Source: Cognatundibacterium aquatile (GTDB lineage Bacteria > Pseudomonadota > Gammaproteobacteria > Burkholderiales > Burkholderiaceae_D). From it: 64,000 nucleotides of DNA. The stretch covers positions 124,001 through 188,000 of the forward strand of contig NZ_JACOFT010000003.1 in assembly GCF_014699135.1 (NCBI RefSeq). Reading direction: 5' to 3'. The translations under genes and the position numbers were made by a program. Shown in pieces: positions 1-9,784 of the stretch (position 1 is the stretch's first letter; each line of letters opens with the position of its first letter). The notes under the pieces are model-generated. The model saw nothing but the letters and a program-made list of their open reading frames with translations. It ran no database searches and was not told where the DNA came from.

Positions 1-3000
1 AATGTGTTCGGTGAAACTGCCTGGAGCATTGAGCAGGTGATGAACTTATGGTTGTCGGAGTCGCGTCGAGGTGACGACAATCTGTATGCACTGCTCGAAC
101 GTACGGCAAGTGAGATGAATGCCTGGGTCGATGAGCTCAAGCAATCAGGCCAGTCAGCAAGAACCGGTGCTGCGATTATCGCTGCGGCGGAGCGAACCAA
201 AGCCGGCCTCGATTATCAGGAGGCCGACGAGTTGCCAGTCGTGGCCTCAGAAATTTCAGCGCAGCCTGCGGTAATTGAGCCTGAAGATGAATTGTTGCCA
301 GAACCAGTCGCACATGATGTATCTGAAGTAGAGGATTCAGCGATTGCCGGTGCGCTTGATGAACCCCTTATTGCAACTTCGCTTCCCGTGGACGGTGCGG
401 CATTCGCGATTCTTGACGACGGTGCAGAAACGATAGAGGCCTTGCCGTTAGTGGATGTGACCACGGATGCGGTGACAGACGCGCTGACATCTGGGTTTGA
501 ACTCAGTGCATTCGACGATTTGCCAAGTGCGGCGAACATATTGGCTGAGACTGCAGCGACGCTTGATGATGTCACGACAGGGCATTCTTTGCCTGCTTCT
601 GATGACATCGTTATTGCTGCTGAAACTGCTGCAAGTGTTGAAACTGAAGCAATTGAAACAATCAGTTTTTCTGCTCCCGATGCGGTTGCTGAGGATGTTC
701 AAAATCCGGTAACTGAGCCTGAAGAGGTTGTTGATTTGCTGAGTCCGGTGGAAGAGCAGATCGTGGCAACTGTAATGACATCTGCGGATGCTGTTGAAGA
801 AGTTTCTTCTGGTGCAGATATTGAACACTCAGTACCACAGATAGTTGAGGAGCCGGTTGCAGTGGATGAACCAGTTTCTGATCCTGCTGGCGCAAAAATC
901 ATTGAGTTTCCGGAGTTGAATAAGCCGGCTGTGACGCTCGATGACAATATCAAGCGTATCGGTGATCTTGAAATCAGCCTGCCGCTGTACTCCATATACA
1001 TGGCAGAAACCGACGAAATTGTTCGCTTCCTGACTCAGGATTTATCTGAATGGCGCCACGAACCCGAGCGCCATGTCTCCACACATGCGATTCATGCGAG
1101 TCATTCTCTTGCCGGCAGTTCCGCAACTGTTGGTCTGATTCCTTTGAAAGAGTTGGCACATAGTCTGGAATCTGTTTTACAGCGCCTTGAGCGTCATCCG
1201 GTTATCTTGACCTCTGCTGAATTCGACATGCTGGATCATGCTTTGGAGTCTGCAAAACGGATGCTGCAGAAATTTGCATTGTCTGAAATGGCCGACTTTG
1301 CCCCTGATGATGTCAGACAGTTAGATCAGTTATTGCAAGACGTGATCGCACGTTCGAGTTCCGGTGCAGATGAGGAGTTCATCACCTCAACGAATGAAAA
1401 ACTGAATCCGGCAGACTTGTCAGGAACGGCGGTCATTGAAGAGTTGTCTGGTGATAGCCTGGCGGAAACACCTACTGAAGAATCTGGCACACTGCATCTG
1501 GCGGATGAGACTGTCGTGCAGCAACTGAACGTTGCATTGCCGGAAAGTACTCCGCAACAAACAACACAGGTCAAAGATGACCTCGATCTTGATTTGTTGC
1601 CGGTCTTCCTTGAAGAAGGAAATGACTTATTGCCGATGGTCGGTCAGTTATTGCGTAGCTGGCAGGCACAGCCTGATGACACGGCAATACCGCAGTCGAT
1701 TGCACGTCTGATGCATACGATTAAAGGTAGTGCGCGGATGGCCGGTGCGATGGGATTAGGGCAGCACATCCATGACATGGAAACGCGTATTGAAAGTCTG
1801 ATGCACACCAGTGGTGCAGTACGTGCACCGTTGATGGATGATTTAATGGCGCGCCATGATTACAGCATGCAGTTGTTTGATCGTTTGCAAAACCCTGAGG
1901 CTCACGTTGAGCCATTGTTGCCTGAGCCATTAACTGCCGCGCAAGAACTGGATCAGTTCCAGGAAGCCTTGGTCGCGAGTGAGGCTGGTATCGCTCCTGC
2001 GGAGAGTGTCGAAGCGCCGCGTGAAATGGTCAGCCTGACACCTTTGATGCCGATTACTGATAGTCAGTCTGCGGTCAGAACGACTGCAATTCCGCATGCT
2101 CCTGTCAGTGCGCCTGCAGGTGCGCCGGTGCCTCTGGTGCGTGTACGAGCCGACGTGCTGGATCGCTTGGTCAATCAGGCCGGTGAAGTGTCTATTTCAC
2201 GTTCACGTTTAGAGAATGAAGTCAGCACTTTGCGCTCGTCATTAGGCGAACTGACCGCCAACGTCAGTCGTTTGCGTGATCAGTTGCGTGAAGTAGAGAT
2301 TCAGGCTGAAACGCAGATCACATCGCGTATGGCGCTGTCCGGTGATCGTGAATTTGATCCACTGGAGTTTGACCGTTTTACCCGTTTGCAAGAGCTGACC
2401 CGCATGATGGCGGAAAGCGTGAGCGACGTGGCAACAGTGCAGACGAATCTGACGCGGACGATAGATGGCGCTTCCGGTAATTTGCATGTGCAGGCGCGCC
2501 TGACACGTGAGTTGCAACAGGATCTGATGCGAGTGCGTATGATTCCGTTTGCGAGCGTTTCTGAGCGTCTGTATCGTGTTACCCGTCAGACCTCGAAAGA
2601 AGTAGACAAGCGCGTCAATCTGGATATCCGTGGTTCCGGCGTTGAAGTGGATCGTGGCGTTCTGGAAAAAATGGTCGGGCCGTTTGAGCATCTGTTGCGG
2701 AATGCGATCGTGCATGGTATCGAAACACGTGACGTGCGCCGTCTAAATGGCAAACAAGAAACCGGTGAGTTATTGATCGAGATTCGTCAGGAAGGTAACG
2801 AAGTTGTTATTCGTTTCAACGATGATGGACAAGGGCTGGATTTGCAAAACATCCGTCAGAAAGCGCTCAGCGTTGGTCTGATTGGTACAGATGAAACACC
2901 GGGCGATGCGGAAACTGCCAGCCTTATTTTTGAACCTGGATTCTCAACGGCGAATGAAGTAACTGAGCTGGCCGGACGTGGTGTCGGTATGGACGTCGTC

Positions 3001-4023
3001 CGTTCTGAGGCCGCATCACTGGGTGGTCGTGTTGAAGTTTCTACGGTAGAAGGTAAGGGCGCTGAATTTACTATTCGCCTGCCGCTCACGCTTGCTGTGA
3101 CACAGGTCGTGTTGCTGAGTTCCGGTGGACGTACTTACGCGGTACCATCGGTTCTGGTTGAACAGGTGCAGCATCTGAAGTCGAATGCGCTGGCCAATGC
3201 ATACAATGACGGTGCTTTAATGTGGCAGGGCCAACGTGTTGCGATGCATTATCTGTCTGCTCTGTTAGGTCAGCGTGACGCAGTGCCTGTGACCCAGCAA
3301 TACACACCGTTGCTGATCATGAAGAGCGGTACTGATCGCGTGGCGATCCACGTCGATGATATCGTCGGTAATCGTGAGGTCGTTGTTAAAAACATCGGCC
3401 CGCAACTGGCGCGTATGGTGGGTATTGCCGGCGCAACAGTACTTGGTTCCGGTGATGTCGTTCTGATTCTGAACCCTGTGCCTTTGGCGCAGCGTGTAGA
3501 GCATGAGCATGCCCGTCTGCCGCAGTCCGGTATGCAGTCTGGAGCAGAAGCCGTTTCTGATTTAGGTGCCGTTGCTGATTTGCATCACGAAAACACCACA
3601 GCGCAGGTGAATGCCGAGCCGGTTCAGGGCTTGCGGACACAGCATATCGTCATGGTCGTTGATGACTCGCTGACCGTGCGCCGTGTTACTCAGCGTTTGC
3701 TGACACGTGAAGGCTATCAGGTCGTGTTGGCGAAAGACGGTATTGATGCGTTGGAACAGTTGCAATCTGTGACGCCAGACGTGATGCTGGTCGATATTGA
3801 AATGCCGCGCATGGATGGTTTCGATTTGACGCGTAACGTTCGCAGTGATGCTCGTACGGCACATATTCCTATCATCATGATTACGTCGCGTACCGCCGAT
3901 AAACATCGTAACTACGCACGTGAACTTGGCGTGAACGAATATTTCGGTAAGCCTTACCGTGAAGACGATTTACTTGAAGCGATTGTTGGTTTTGTTGGCA
4001 AAGAACAGGCAATCGTAGTGTAA
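1..4023 (+). CDS. ChpA/PilL-type hybrid chemotaxis histidine kinase (5' end outside window)
   Basis: This is the C-terminal 1,340 residues or so of a CheA-family hybrid kinase of the type IV pilus (Pil-Chp) or chemosensory class. The frame is open to the first base, so the gene probably continues upstream. A long acidic Ala/Glu/Val-rich linker (about residues 70-310, counting from the GTG at base 4) precedes two Hpt domains, with phospho-accepting histidines near residue 367 (SHSLAGSS) and residue 571 (HTIKGSARMAG). Then come the CheA dimerisation region, an HATPase domain (HLLRNAIVHGIE, NDDGQG, GRGVGMDVV), a CheW-like domain and a C-terminal receiver with the acceptor Asp near residue 1264 (MLVDIEMPRMDG). 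In known Pil-Chp systems such a kinase phosphorylates PilG/PilH to control twitching. The pilTU motors of this window lie 45 kb away. A bidirectional hairpin follows the stop codon. Confidence 0.9.
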   Translation, partial: NVFGETAWSIEQVMNLWLSESRRGDDNLYALLERTASEMNAWVDELKQSGQSARTGAAIIAAAERTKAGLDYQEADELPVVASEISAQPAVIEPEDELLPEPVAHDVSEVEDSAIAGALDEPLIATSLPVDGAAFAILDDGAETIEALPLVDVTTDAVTDALTSGFELSAFDDLPSAANILAETAATLDDVTTGHSLPASDDIVIAAETAASVETEAIETISFSAPDAVAEDVQNPVTEPEEVVDLLSPVEEQIVATVMTSADAVEEVSSGADIEHSVPQIVEEPVAVDEPVSDPAGAKIIEFPELNKPAVTLDDNIKRIGDLEISLPLYSIYMAETDEIVRFLTQDLSEWRHEPERHVSTHAIHASHSLAGSSATVGLIPLKELAHSLESVLQRLERHPVILTSAEFDMLDHALESAKRMLQKFALSEMADFAPDDVRQLDQLLQDVIARSSSGADEEFITSTNEKLNPADLSGTAVIEELSGDSLAETPTEESGTLHLADETVVQQLNVALPESTPQQTTQVKDDLDLDLLPVFLEEGNDLLPMVGQLLRSWQAQPDDTAIPQSIARLMHTIKGSARMAGAMGLGQHIHDMETRIESLMHTSGAVRAPLMDDLMARHDYSMQLFDRLQNPEAHVEPLLPEPLTAAQELDQFQEALVASEAGIAPAESVEAPREMVSLTPLMPITDSQSAVRTTAIPHAPVSAPAGAPVPLVRVRADVLDRLVNQAGEVSISRSRLENEVSTLRSSLGELTANVSRLRDQLREVEIQAETQITSRMALSGDREFDPLEFDRFTRLQELTRMMAESVSDVATVQTNLTRTIDGASGNLHVQARLTRELQQDLMRVRMIPFASVSERLYRVTRQTSKEVDKRVNLDIRGSGVEVDRGVLEKMVGPFEHLLRNAIVHGIETRDVRRLNGKQETGELLIEIRQEGNEVVIRFNDDGQGLDLQNIRQKALSVGLIGTDETPGDAETASLIFEPGFSTANEVTELAGRGVGMDVVRSEAASLGGRVEVSTVEGKGAEFTIRLPLTLAVTQVVLLSSGGRTYAVPSVLVEQVQHLKSNALANAYNDGALMWQGQRVAMHYLSALLGQRDAVPVTQQYTPLLIMKSGTDRVAIHVDDIVGNREVVVKNIGPQLARMVGIAGATVLGSGDVVLILNPVPLAQRVEHEHARLPQSGMQSGAEAVSDLGAVADLHHENTTAQVNAEPVQGLRTQHIVMVVDDSLTVRRVTQRLLTREGYQVVLAKDGIDALEQLQSVTPDVMLVDIEMPRMDGFDLTRNVRSDARTAHIPIIMITSRTADKHRNYARELGVNEYFGKPYREDDLLEAIVGFVGKEQAIVV

Positions 4024-4044
4024 GTAATTCCTGATTTAGCAAAT

Positions 4045-4076
4045 AAAAAAGCAGAGATTTATCTCTGCTTTTTTTA
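4045..4076. terminator. Bidirectional rho-independent terminator
   Basis: The perfect stem GCAGAGAT/ATCTCTGC with a two-base loop is flanked by A6 on the left and T8 on the right, so it can end transcription from both strands. It sits between the 3' end of the chemotaxis kinase and the convergent photolyase gene. Confidence 0.85.
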
Positions 4077-4180
4077 TGTTAATTGCGTGCTGTTTTATGT
4101 TCGACGCTGAATTGACTTTGGTTTGATTGCTCCAGAGCTCTCATCAACTCCATCGAATGCTTGTCGCTGCTTGAGGCACT

Positions 4181-5668
4181 TCAATCCGTTGAAAGTGTTC
4201 CCGCCTTTTTGACCACAGCATAACGCTCAAGGGTTTTCTTTCGCGCCTCGTCATGTTCGACGATGGGATAAGGATAATCCTTCCCCAGACTGACGCCCGC
4301 TTGCTGTAATAGCAGGGGAGCCGCTTTCCAGGGCGCGTGTATCGAGCGCTTATCCAGTCTGGCTAGTTGAGGTAAATAGCGCGCAATGAATTTGCCATCG
4401 GCATCAAACTTTTCGGATTGTGTTATCGGATTAAAAATTCTGAAATACGGTTGCGCGTCACAGCCGGATGACGAGGCCCATTGCCACCCGCCGTTGTTTG
4501 CCGATAAATCAAAGTCATTCAGTTTTTCGGCGAAATAAGATTCACCGCGCCGCCAGTCTATACCCAGATCCTTAATCAGAAAGCAGGCGGTCACCATGCG
4601 CAAGCGGTTATGCATGTAACCGGTCTGATTCAGTTGCCGCATCGCTGCATCAACGAGCGGATAGCCGGTATTACCTTCGCACCACGCCGCAAAATGCGCA
4701 TCCGCTTGTTCACCTGTTTCCCATTGAATTGCATCGTAATCGGGTTTGAACGAACGCTCTGCCACATGCGGATGATGGTGGAGGATCATGAAATAGAAAT
4801 CACGCCAGATCAGTTCAGCCAGCCAGATTTCTGCACCGTGATTACTGCTGGTTCTGATTTGTTGCATCGCTTCACGCACCAGATGTCTGATAGAAACGGT
4901 ACCGAAACGCAGATGCACTGACAAATACGACGGCCCCTTCAGCGCAGGAAAATCGCGGGCAACATCATAATGTTTCATCCGCGCCAGAAAATCCTGGATC
5001 AGCTGTGTGCCGCCGGACATCCCGGCCTGCAGGGGAATGGTCTGTGTTTGTGCAGCGGCAAAACCTATGTCTGACAGCGACGGTATGGCGGGCACATCAA
5101 GACGATAGAAGTTTGCTGCATATTTTTCTACCGGATATGATTTTGCGTAAAAATCACTACCTTCCGCATAGAATTTTTTCAGCCATGCATTCTTGTACGG
5201 TGTGAAGACGGAAAAGGGCGTACCAGCCTGTGATAAAACTTCGCTTTTCTCAAAAATCACCTGGTCTTTATAGCTTAAGAATTCGCACTGTTGCTTACCG
5301 AGCGCGGTCTTCACCGCGGTATCCCGTTGTAATGCCGCTGGTTCATAGTCGCGATTGGCGAAGACCGCGTTGACTTGCAGTTGTTCTGCAAGGCGTGGAA
5401 TTTCGGTGACAGGATCGCCGTGTATCACCAGCAGGCTGCCGCCAAGTTTGCTGATTTCCTGTTCAAGTTCAATGATGCTGTCGTGAATGAAACGCACGCG
5501 CCTGTCATTGGCTGGCAGATGTTTCAATATGTTCTGATCAAAAATAAAAACACAGATGACTTCTTTGCTATGCCGTAAAGCCTGATATAACGCGGCATGA
5601 TCAAAGCAGCGTAAATCACGCCGGAACCAGACCAGAGTGCGCCGAAAAGAAACAGATTTTTCTTGCAT
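4181..5668 (-). CDS. phrB: Deoxyribodipyrimidine photolyase (class I CPD photolyase)
   Basis: Light-driven repair of cyclobutane pyrimidine dimers using FAD and an antenna chromophore. The N-terminus (RTLVWFRRDLRCFDHAAL) is the photolyase alpha/beta domain signature. The C-terminal half holds the FAD-binding domain, with TGYPLVDAAMRQL, MHNRLRM, WRRGESYF and the NNGGWQWASSSGCDAQPYFR block near the end. About 495 residues is close to the family length of about 470. The open frame extends to 5719 (17 more codons), but the ATG at 5668 (MQEKSVSF) starts just before the conserved domain and is preferred; neither start has a clear Shine-Dalgarno. The gene is convergent with the chemotaxis kinase and divergent from yqgE. 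Confidence 0.93.
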   Translation of the reverse strand: MQEKSVSFRRTLVWFRRDLRCFDHAALYQALRHSKEVICVFIFDQNILKHLPANDRRVRFIHDSIIELEQEISKLGGSLLVIHGDPVTEIPRLAEQLQVNAVFANRDYEPAALQRDTAVKTALGKQQCEFLSYKDQVIFEKSEVLSQAGTPFSVFTPYKNAWLKKFYAEGSDFYAKSYPVEKYAANFYRLDVPAIPSLSDIGFAAAQTQTIPLQAGMSGGTQLIQDFLARMKHYDVARDFPALKGPSYLSVHLRFGTVSIRHLVREAMQQIRTSSNHGAEIWLAELIWRDFYFMILHHHPHVAERSFKPDYDAIQWETGEQADAHFAAWCEGNTGYPLVDAAMRQLNQTGYMHNRLRMVTACFLIKDLGIDWRRGESYFAEKLNDFDLSANNGGWQWASSSGCDAQPYFRIFNPITQSEKFDADGKFIARYLPQLARLDKRSIHAPWKAAPLLLQQAGVSLGKDYPYPIVEHDEARKKTLERYAVVKKAGTLSTD

Positions 5669-5753
5669 AAGTATCAGAATAGGAAAGTCGGAATCATGGT
5701 GCGGAACCTTAGCACACATCGAAAATACACGTTAAAAATGCTAAAATGGCGGC

Positions 5754-6434
5754 ATGGCGAAGCAAACAAAATCCCCACACTCTGAACTGTCCGACGGTGT
5801 TCCCGCACCGGCCGGTGCGATTTCTGACATTGTTGCAACAGCGGGCGGCGATACCGTTCCAGAATTTGATTTAAATCTAACAAATCATTTCCTGATTGCA
5901 ATGCCTTCTATGCATGACCCTGTGTTTGGCGGTAGCGTGGTGTATCTGTGTGAACACAATCCACGCGGCGCGATGGGCATGGTGATCAATCGCCCGACCG
6001 ATATGACCGTGGCTGAATTATTTGACCGCATCGATCTGCGTCTGGAAGTGATTCCCGATTCGCATCCTATGGGTAAGCATCTGGTGATGTTTGGCGGTCC
6101 GGTACAGGATGATCGCGGCTTTGTGCTGCATTCTCCTGTCGGCGAATATACTTCTTCGCTCAAAGTGACCGACGATATCGCCTTCACGACCTCGCGCGAT
6201 GTTTTGGAAGCGATTGCCGCTGGCGAGGGGCCGGAGCGTATTGTCATGAGTGTTGGCTATGCTGGTTGGGGCGCAGGGCAACTTGAAAAAGAAATTCTCG
6301 CGAATGGCTGGCTGACTGTTGCAGCTGATCCGCAAATTATTTTTTCGCTGCCGGTCGAAGAACGTTTTAATGCAGCCATCAAATTACTTGGTATTGATCC
6401 CATCATGCTGTCGTCCGAAGCGGGGCATGCCTGA
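5754..6434 (+). CDS. yqgE: UPF0301/AlgH family protein YqgE
   Basis: A conserved protein of unknown biochemical role. The family core begins at NLTNHFLIAMPSM and continues with the GSVVYLCEHNPRGAMGMVIN block and a VGYAGWGAGQLEKEI motif. The predicted product (226 residues) is about 40 residues longer than usual for the family (about 187) because of a Pro/Ala/Gly-rich N-terminal extension. No ATG lies between the chosen start and the core, so the extension is probably real, though a TTG start within it is possible. Its stop overlaps the ATG of the next gene (ruvX/yqgF), the usual pairing for these families, and suggests translational coupling. First gene of the pyr run. Confidence 0.9.
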   Translation: MAKQTKSPHSELSDGVPAPAGAISDIVATAGGDTVPEFDLNLTNHFLIAMPSMHDPVFGGSVVYLCEHNPRGAMGMVINRPTDMTVAELFDRIDLRLEVIPDSHPMGKHLVMFGGPVQDDRGFVLHSPVGEYTSSLKVTDDIAFTTSRDVLEAIAAGEGPERIVMSVGYAGWGAGQLEKEILANGWLTVAADPQIIFSLPVEERFNAAIKLLGIDPIMLSSEAGHA

Positions 6435-6841
6435 TGACTATGCTCGAAGCCAGGGCTGATGGTACGGTGCTTGCCTTTGATTTCGGATTGAAACGTATTG
6501 GTGTGGCGGTCGGCAATACCTTCCTGCGCCAGGCCGAGCCACTCAACATCATTCATGCGCCGACTAACGATGGCAAATTTGCCGAAGTCGCGGCGCTGAT
6601 CGGCAACTGGCAGCCAGTCTTATGCGTGGTCGGCTTACCGTTGCATCCGGATGGCGAGTCGCATGAAATGACCCAACGTTGCCGCCGCTTTGCGAACCAG
6701 CTGCAAGGCCGCTTCAAACTTCCGACGATACTGGTTGATGAACGTTATTCCTCCGCCGTTCTGAACGGCAAGCGCGGTGCACACATAGATGACGATGCCG
6801 CAGCCCTGATTCTGCAACAATATTTTGACGAGAACCCATGA
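6434..6841 (+). CDS. ruvX: Putative pre-16S rRNA nuclease / Holliday junction resolvase-like YqgF (RuvX)
   Basis: An RNase H-fold protein of the YqgF family, implicated in maturation of the 16S rRNA 5' end. At 135 residues it has the normal length. The first acidic motif is FDFGLKRIGVAVGN (residues 15-28), followed by VVGLPLHPDGE, LVDERYSS and the C-terminal acidic motif DDDAAALILQQYF, which supply the expected catalytic acids. It overlaps yqgE upstream and pyrR downstream by four-base ATGA-type junctions, so the three genes are almost certainly cotranscribed. A second ATG lies two codons after the chosen start. Confidence 0.93.
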   Translation: MTMLEARADGTVLAFDFGLKRIGVAVGNTFLRQAEPLNIIHAPTNDGKFAEVAALIGNWQPVLCVVGLPLHPDGESHEMTQRCRRFANQLQGRFKLPTILVDERYSSAVLNGKRGAHIDDDAAALILQQYFDENP

Positions 6842-7350
6842 GCAATGTTTCCCCCACACTGAATGCGGAAGCGCTGTATCTGCAGCTTCTGAAGCAGATC
6901 AAACCACAAGCCGTGGCAAATGATAATCTGGCGATCATCGGTATTTATTCTGGCGGCGCCTGGATTGCCGAACGTCTGGTGAATGATCTCGGCCTGAAAA
7001 ATAAACCTGGTCTGATTGATGTGTCATTTTATCGCGATGATTATGCGGCAAAGGGTTTGCATGCTGATGTCAAACCGACGCATATTCCGTTCGAAGTCGA
7101 TGGCGCTCATATCATACTGGTGGACGATGTGCTGTACACGGGACGAACGACGCGCGCAGCGATCAACGAGTTGTTTGACTACGGCAGACCCACCCGTGTC
7201 ATGCTGGCGGCGCTGGTCGATCGCGGTGGGCGTGAATTGCCGATTGCTGCCGATTTTGTTGCACATGTTGCCTCATTTGAACCCGCTGTCTCTGTAAATC
7301 TGCAACGCGCAGACGACGGCACACTTAGTTTCTCTATCGATCATGCATAA
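6838..7350 (+). CDS. pyrR: PyrR bifunctional pyr operon regulator / uracil phosphoribosyltransferase
   Basis: A type I phosphoribosyltransferase homologue of 170 residues. The PRPP-binding motif [18 protein letters not shown] is intact. In Firmicutes PyrR binds pyr mRNA to drive attenuation; in proteobacteria its regulatory role is less clear. No obvious PyrR-type antiterminator/terminator leader was seen ahead of pyrB, because the genes overlap directly (pyrR stop 7350, pyrB ATG 7343). The overlaps with yqgF and pyrB place it firmly in the pyrimidine operon. Uracil phosphoribosyltransferase activity is possible, but this sequence alone cannot settle it. Confidence 0.93.
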   Translation: MSNVSPTLNAEALYLQLLKQIKPQAVANDNLAIIGIYSGGAWIAERLVNDLGLKNKPGLIDVSFYRDDYAAKGLHADVKPTHIPFEVDGAHIILVDDVLYTGRTTRAAINELFDYGRPTRVMLAALVDRGGRELPIAADFVAHVASFEPAVSVNLQRADDGTLSFSIDHA

Positions 7351-8317
7351 TCCACAGCTCAATAAACACGGCGAACTTCAGCATTTGCTGACGATAGACG
7401 GTCTGCCTAAATCCATCGTTAATCATATTCTCGATACAGCCTCGTCATTTGTCAGTGTCAGCGACCGCGAAGTCAAAAAAGTCCCGCTGATGCGCGGTAA
7501 AAGTGTGTTCAATCTGTTCTTTGAAAACTCCACCCGTACCCGCACCACGTTTGAGATTGCATCCAAACGCCTGTCGGCCGATGTGATCAATCTCAATATT
7601 GCGGCATCGAGTACCAGTAAAGGTGAATCCTTGCTCGATACCATCGACAATCTGGCCGCGATGCACGCCGATATGTTTGTGGTACGTCACGCGACGTCCG
7701 GCGCACCTTTCCTGATTGCCAAACATCTCAATGACACAAAACAGCACCATGTACATGTGGTGAATGCGGGCGACGGTCGTCACGCGCATCCGACTCAGGG
7801 TTTGCTCGACATGTACACCATCCGCCACTATAAAAAAGATTTTACGAATCTGACTGTCGCGATTGTTGGCGACGTGTTGCATAGCCGCGTTGCGCGTTCC
7901 GACATTCACGCGCTGACCACGCTGGGCGTACCGGAAGTGCGCGTGATCGGTCCGCGTACTTTGCTGCCCGGCGGTCTGGAGCAGATGGGTGTGCGCGTCT
8001 TTACCGACATGAATGAAGGCCTGAAAGGCGTTGACGTGATTATCATGTTGCGCCTGCAAAATGAACGCATGAGCGGAGCCTTGCTGCCGTCGGCGCAGGA
8101 ATATTTCAAAAGCTATGGTCTGACGCCGGAGCGACTGGCGCTGGCGCATCCTGAGGCGATCGTCATGCATCCGGGGCCGATGAACCGTGGCGTGGAAATC
8201 GATTCTGCGGTGGCTGACGGCCCGCAGGCAGTGATTTTGTCGCAGGTGACTTTCGGTATTGCCGTGCGTATGGCCGTCATGAGTATTGTCGCCGGTAACA
8301 GCGGCAGTGACGCCTGA
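7343..8317 (+). CDS. pyrB: Aspartate carbamoyltransferase catalytic subunit
   Basis: Condenses carbamoyl phosphate with aspartate, the committed step of pyrimidine synthesis. The carbamoyl-phosphate site [14 protein letters not shown] and the [12 protein letters not shown] loop are present, followed by [11 protein letters not shown] and the C-terminal [12 protein letters not shown] block. Its length (324 residues) fits the class that associates with a dihydroorotase-like subunit rather than with PyrI. No pyrI follows; instead the next gene encodes a degenerate dihydroorotase (PyrC'), matching the Pseudomonas-type dodecameric enzyme. It overlaps pyrR by eight bases. A small inverted repeat (GATAAC/GTTATC, 8351-8371) lies in the 82-base gap before pyrC'. 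Confidence 0.96.
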   Translation: MHNPQLNKHGELQHLLTIDGLPKSIVNHILDTASSFVSVSDREVKKVPLMRGKSVFNLFFENSTRTRTTFEIASKRLSADVINLNIAASSTSKGESLLDTIDNLAAMHADMFVVRHATSGAPFLIAKHLNDTKQHHVHVVNAGDGRHAHPTQGLLDMYTIRHYKKDFTNLTVAIVGDVLHSRVARSDIHALTTLGVPEVRVIGPRTLLPGGLEQMGVRVFTDMNEGLKGVDVIIMLRLQNERMSGALLPSAQEYFKSYGLTPERLALAHPEAIVMHPGPMNRGVEIDSAVADGPQAVILSQVTFGIAVRMAVMSIVAGNSGSDA

Positions 8318-8399
8318 TATCTGTGAGATTCAGCCAGGCGCAGGCCCGGCGATAACTGATCGTGCGTTATCCGTTAGGTGAGACGTACAGGGAAGCAAC

Positions 8400-9683
8400 A
8401 TGAAAATTCAAATTAAAAATGGCCGCGTGATTGATCCGGCGAGTGGCGTTGATGCGGTACAGGATGTGTTTATCGCCGCCGGAAAAATTCTTGCGATCGG
8501 CACAGTACCGGCTGATTTCGTTGCCAATAAAGTCGTGGATGCCAGCGGGCTTGTTGTGGCGCCGGGGCTGGTGGATTTAAGTGCGCGTTTGCGCGAACCC
8601 GGCTTTGAATACAAAGCAACGCTGGAATCGGAATTGCAGGCGGCCATGCGTGGTGGTGTCACCAGTCTGGTTTGTCCACCGGATACCGATCCTGTGCTGG
8701 ATGAATCGGGTCTGGTCGAAATGCTGCGACAGCGTGCGCGCACACAGAACAAAGCGCATGTGTATCCACTGGGCGCGCTGACGGTGGGACTCAAAGGCGA
8801 GTCTCTGACAGAAATGTCTGCACTGACCGACGCCGGCTGTATCGGTTTTTCGCAAGCCGAAGAAACAATTGCCGACACGAATACGCTGCAACGCGCTTTG
8901 CAATACGCGAGCACGTTCGGATACACGGTCTGGTTACGTCCGCAAGATGCCTACATAGGCAAAGGCGGCGTCGCGCATAGCGGCCCGCTGGCATCGCGTC
9001 TGGGCTTATCTGGTGTGCCTGTCATGGCAGAAACGATCGCGCTGCATACCTTGTTTGAGCTGATGCGTGCCACTGGTGCAAAAGTGCATCTGTGCCGGAT
9101 TTCATCTGCCGCCGGTCTGGAACTGGTGCGTCAGGCGAAAGCCGAAGGCTTGTCGCTGACGTGTGATGTTGGCGCCCATCATGTGCATCTGACCGATAAC
9201 GATATCGGCTACTTTGATTCGAATGCGCGCATGACGCCGCCGTTGCGCAGTCAGCGTGACCGTGATGCAATCAAAGCGGCACTGTTGGATGGCACGATCG
9301 ATGCGATCTGCTCTGATCACACGCCAGTCGATGATGATGAAAAACTGTTGCCGTTTGCGGAAGCATCACCGGGCGCAACCGGGCTCGAATTATTATTGTC
9401 GCTCGCGCTCAAATGGGCAGACGACAGCCGTGGCGCCGTCACTTTGGCGCAAGCCTTGTCGAAAATCAGTAGTGGCGCGGCACAGGTCGCAGGTATCGCT
9501 GCGGGTCAACTGACCGCTGGCAGTGCGGCTGATCTGTGTGTATTTGATCCCGCAGCACACTGGAAAGTGGAAGCCGCTGCGTTGGCAAGTCAGGGCAAAC
9601 ATACGCCATTTCTGGGTTACGAATTGCCAGGCGTGGTCAGGCTGACGATGGTGGATGGCCATATTGCCTTTGACAATCTGTAA
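8400..9683 (+). CDS. pyrC': Non-catalytic dihydroorotase-like ATCase subunit (PyrC'/PyrX)
   Basis: An amidohydrolase-fold dihydroorotase homologue of 427 residues. Class I enzymes carry the metal-binding signature D-x-H-x-H-x-R near residue 60. Here the stretch reads DLSARLR (residues 59-65), so both histidines are replaced (Ser61, Arg63). Later landmarks survive: GAHHVHLTDND, and SDHTPVDDDE in place of the usual DHAPH. In Pseudomonas a similar inactive PyrC' is needed for assembly of aspartate carbamoyltransferase, and its position directly behind pyrB suggests the same here. If so, a true dihydroorotase must lie elsewhere in the genome. The ATG is preceded by a GGGAAG-type ribosome site. 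Confidence 0.88.
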   Translation: MKIQIKNGRVIDPASGVDAVQDVFIAAGKILAIGTVPADFVANKVVDASGLVVAPGLVDLSARLREPGFEYKATLESELQAAMRGGVTSLVCPPDTDPVLDESGLVEMLRQRARTQNKAHVYPLGALTVGLKGESLTEMSALTDAGCIGFSQAEETIADTNTLQRALQYASTFGYTVWLRPQDAYIGKGGVAHSGPLASRLGLSGVPVMAETIALHTLFELMRATGAKVHLCRISSAAGLELVRQAKAEGLSLTCDVGAHHVHLTDNDIGYFDSNARMTPPLRSQRDRDAIKAALLDGTIDAICSDHTPVDDDEKLLPFAEASPGATGLELLLSLALKWADDSRGAVTLAQALSKISSGAAQVAGIAAGQLTAGSAADLCVFDPAAHWKVEAAALASQGKHTPFLGYELPGVVRLTMVDGHIAFDNL

Positions 9684-9784
9684 CCTGCATTCAACACCGT
9701 CACCCGCATCGTCCGCTGTTGCCGAGTGATGTAGTGGCTGGTGTGCTCGCAATAAGCGCTATACACAAAGCAAACAGGGCGTAT

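Noticed and set aside
6838-7342. PyrR-binding attenuator ahead of pyrB
   Set aside because: pyrR and pyrB overlap by eight bases, leaving no room; no antiterminator-type structure was visible.
7445-8170. Long antisense frame of 241 codons opposite pyrB
   Set aside because: Shadow of a strongly conserved pyrB gene; His/Gln/Arg-rich composition, no family resemblance.
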